Source: Longispora albida DSM 44784 (GTDB taxonomy: Bacteria > Actinomycetota > Actinomycetes > Mycobacteriales > Micromonosporaceae). Taken from it: a stretch of DNA of 64,000 nt. The stretch is taken from assembly GCF_000379825.1 (NCBI RefSeq), contig NZ_KB903814.1, positions 729,536-793,535 of the forward strand, given 5' to 3'. The translations under genes were made by a program, and so were the position numbers. The notes beneath the pieces are model-generated. The model saw nothing but the letters and a program-made list of their open reading frames with translations. It did not search any database and was not told the DNA's origin. Shown piece after piece: positions 63,825 through 64,000 of the stretch (positions are counted from its first letter, which is position 1; every line of letters begins with the position of its first letter).

Positions 63825-64000
63825 TCAGTAGGACTTCTTCGCCCCGGTAGTGCTCGCCTTGGAGCCGTCAGGGGAGATCGCGAACCACACGCCGCCCTTG
63901 CCGTGCCCGGCGGTCTGGCCGAGAGCCTTGTCGTCCTTGTAGTAGTAGAGCGGCCAGCCCTTGAGGGTGAGCTGCTTGCCCTCCGGCCGGTCGATCGCCG
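63825..64000 (-). CDS. C-terminal part of a secreted-repeat lipoprotein-like protein (partial)
   Basis: The frame ends at TGA (63825-63827) and is cut by the right edge; 57 residues are visible. KGWPLYYYKDDKALGQTAGH followed by GVWFAISPDG matches the secreted repeat of COG4315/Lipoprotein_15 proteins, exported and often present in two or more copies. These proteins may bind heme or participate in cell-surface electron or stress functions, but this is not firmly known. The N-terminus is outside the window. Confidence 0.85.
   Translation of the reverse strand, partial: AIDRPEGKQLTLKGWPLYYYKDDKALGQTAGHGKGGVWFAISPDGSKASTTGAKKSY

Noticed and set aside
1-64000. CRISPR arrays, tRNA or rRNA genes, and prophage
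   Set aside because: No regularly spaced repeats with unique spacers, no cloverleaf or rRNA sequence, and no phage structural genes were recognised by eye; a tRNA could still be missed.

Overview
The window is a chromosomal stretch of a high-GC, Gram-positive filamentous actinomycete. Base composition looks around 70 percent GC, GTG and TTG starts are common, and the gene content fits: SGNH and S8 exported hydrolases, DUF1023, a TipAS-type MerR, a LAL/LuxR regulator and an LPxTG-like wall protein. Pseudonocardiales or Micromonosporales are plausible, but the genus cannot be fixed from sequence alone. No rRNA, tRNA, CRISPR array or prophage was seen. One small MITE-like element is present. At least 17 genes have a TANNNT-type -10 box 6-7 nt before the start codon and no Shine-Dalgarno site, the signature of leaderless mRNAs; I used it to set starts.

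Layout. 1-3.1 kb: tail of a membrane protein, an ArsR-SRPBCC fusion under an autoregulatory dyad, an RraA-like aldolase, a HAD phosphatase and peptidase E. 3.07-3.24 kb: a MITE with 17-bp terminal inverted repeats and TAA target duplications. 3.2-8.3 kb: the most unusual locus, a LanM-type dehydratase that lacks the cyclase half, overlapping the start of a 56-aa mersacidin-type precursor that contains no cysteine, followed by a large LAL regulator. 8.9-12 kb: a tandem GNAT protein, a MerR-TipAS regulator with a textbook 19-bp-spacer promoter, and an exported PAF-acetylhydrolase-like enzyme. 12-26 kb: a single 14-kb gene for a wall-anchored surface protein with a GEVED domain and 29 alternating DUF11-like modules. 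26-33 kb: a secreted trypsin-like protease, a GNAT, and an apparent operon of DUF1023 hydrolase, acyltransferase 3, histidine kinase and response regulator.

33-43 kb: a YCII protein, an XRE-MurA fusion with its own operator, a TetR regulator, a P450, an exported SGNH hydrolase, an acyl-CoA ligase coupled to an MFS exporter, and a solute-binding-fold/VWA protein. 43.5-47.8 kb: a complete simple-sugar ABC importer (lipoprotein, single-domain ATPase, permease) with its ROK regulator. 47.9-50.4 kb: a Clp_N protein plus small HTH protein controlled by two near-identical dyads, a secreted LytM endopeptidase and a CGNR regulator. 50.5-57 kb: MFS exporter, subtilase with P-domain, BenE transporter, DUF5937-ArsR regulator and a one-domain voltage-gated channel. 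57-64 kb: a candidate structured RNA, an M60-like lipoprotein with a substituted zinc ligand, an alpha/beta hydrolase, a CtpE-like P-type ATPase, an exported HAD protein, a small lipoprotein, glutathione peroxidase and the C-terminus of a secreted-repeat protein.

The best candidate for an undescribed system is the dehydratase-only LanM with its Cys-free precursor (6222-8298). All recognisable catalytic residues of the dehydratase are present, but there is neither a cyclase domain nor a thiol to cyclise onto. This predicts a linear Dha/Dhb peptide, or a peptide closed by another chemistry.
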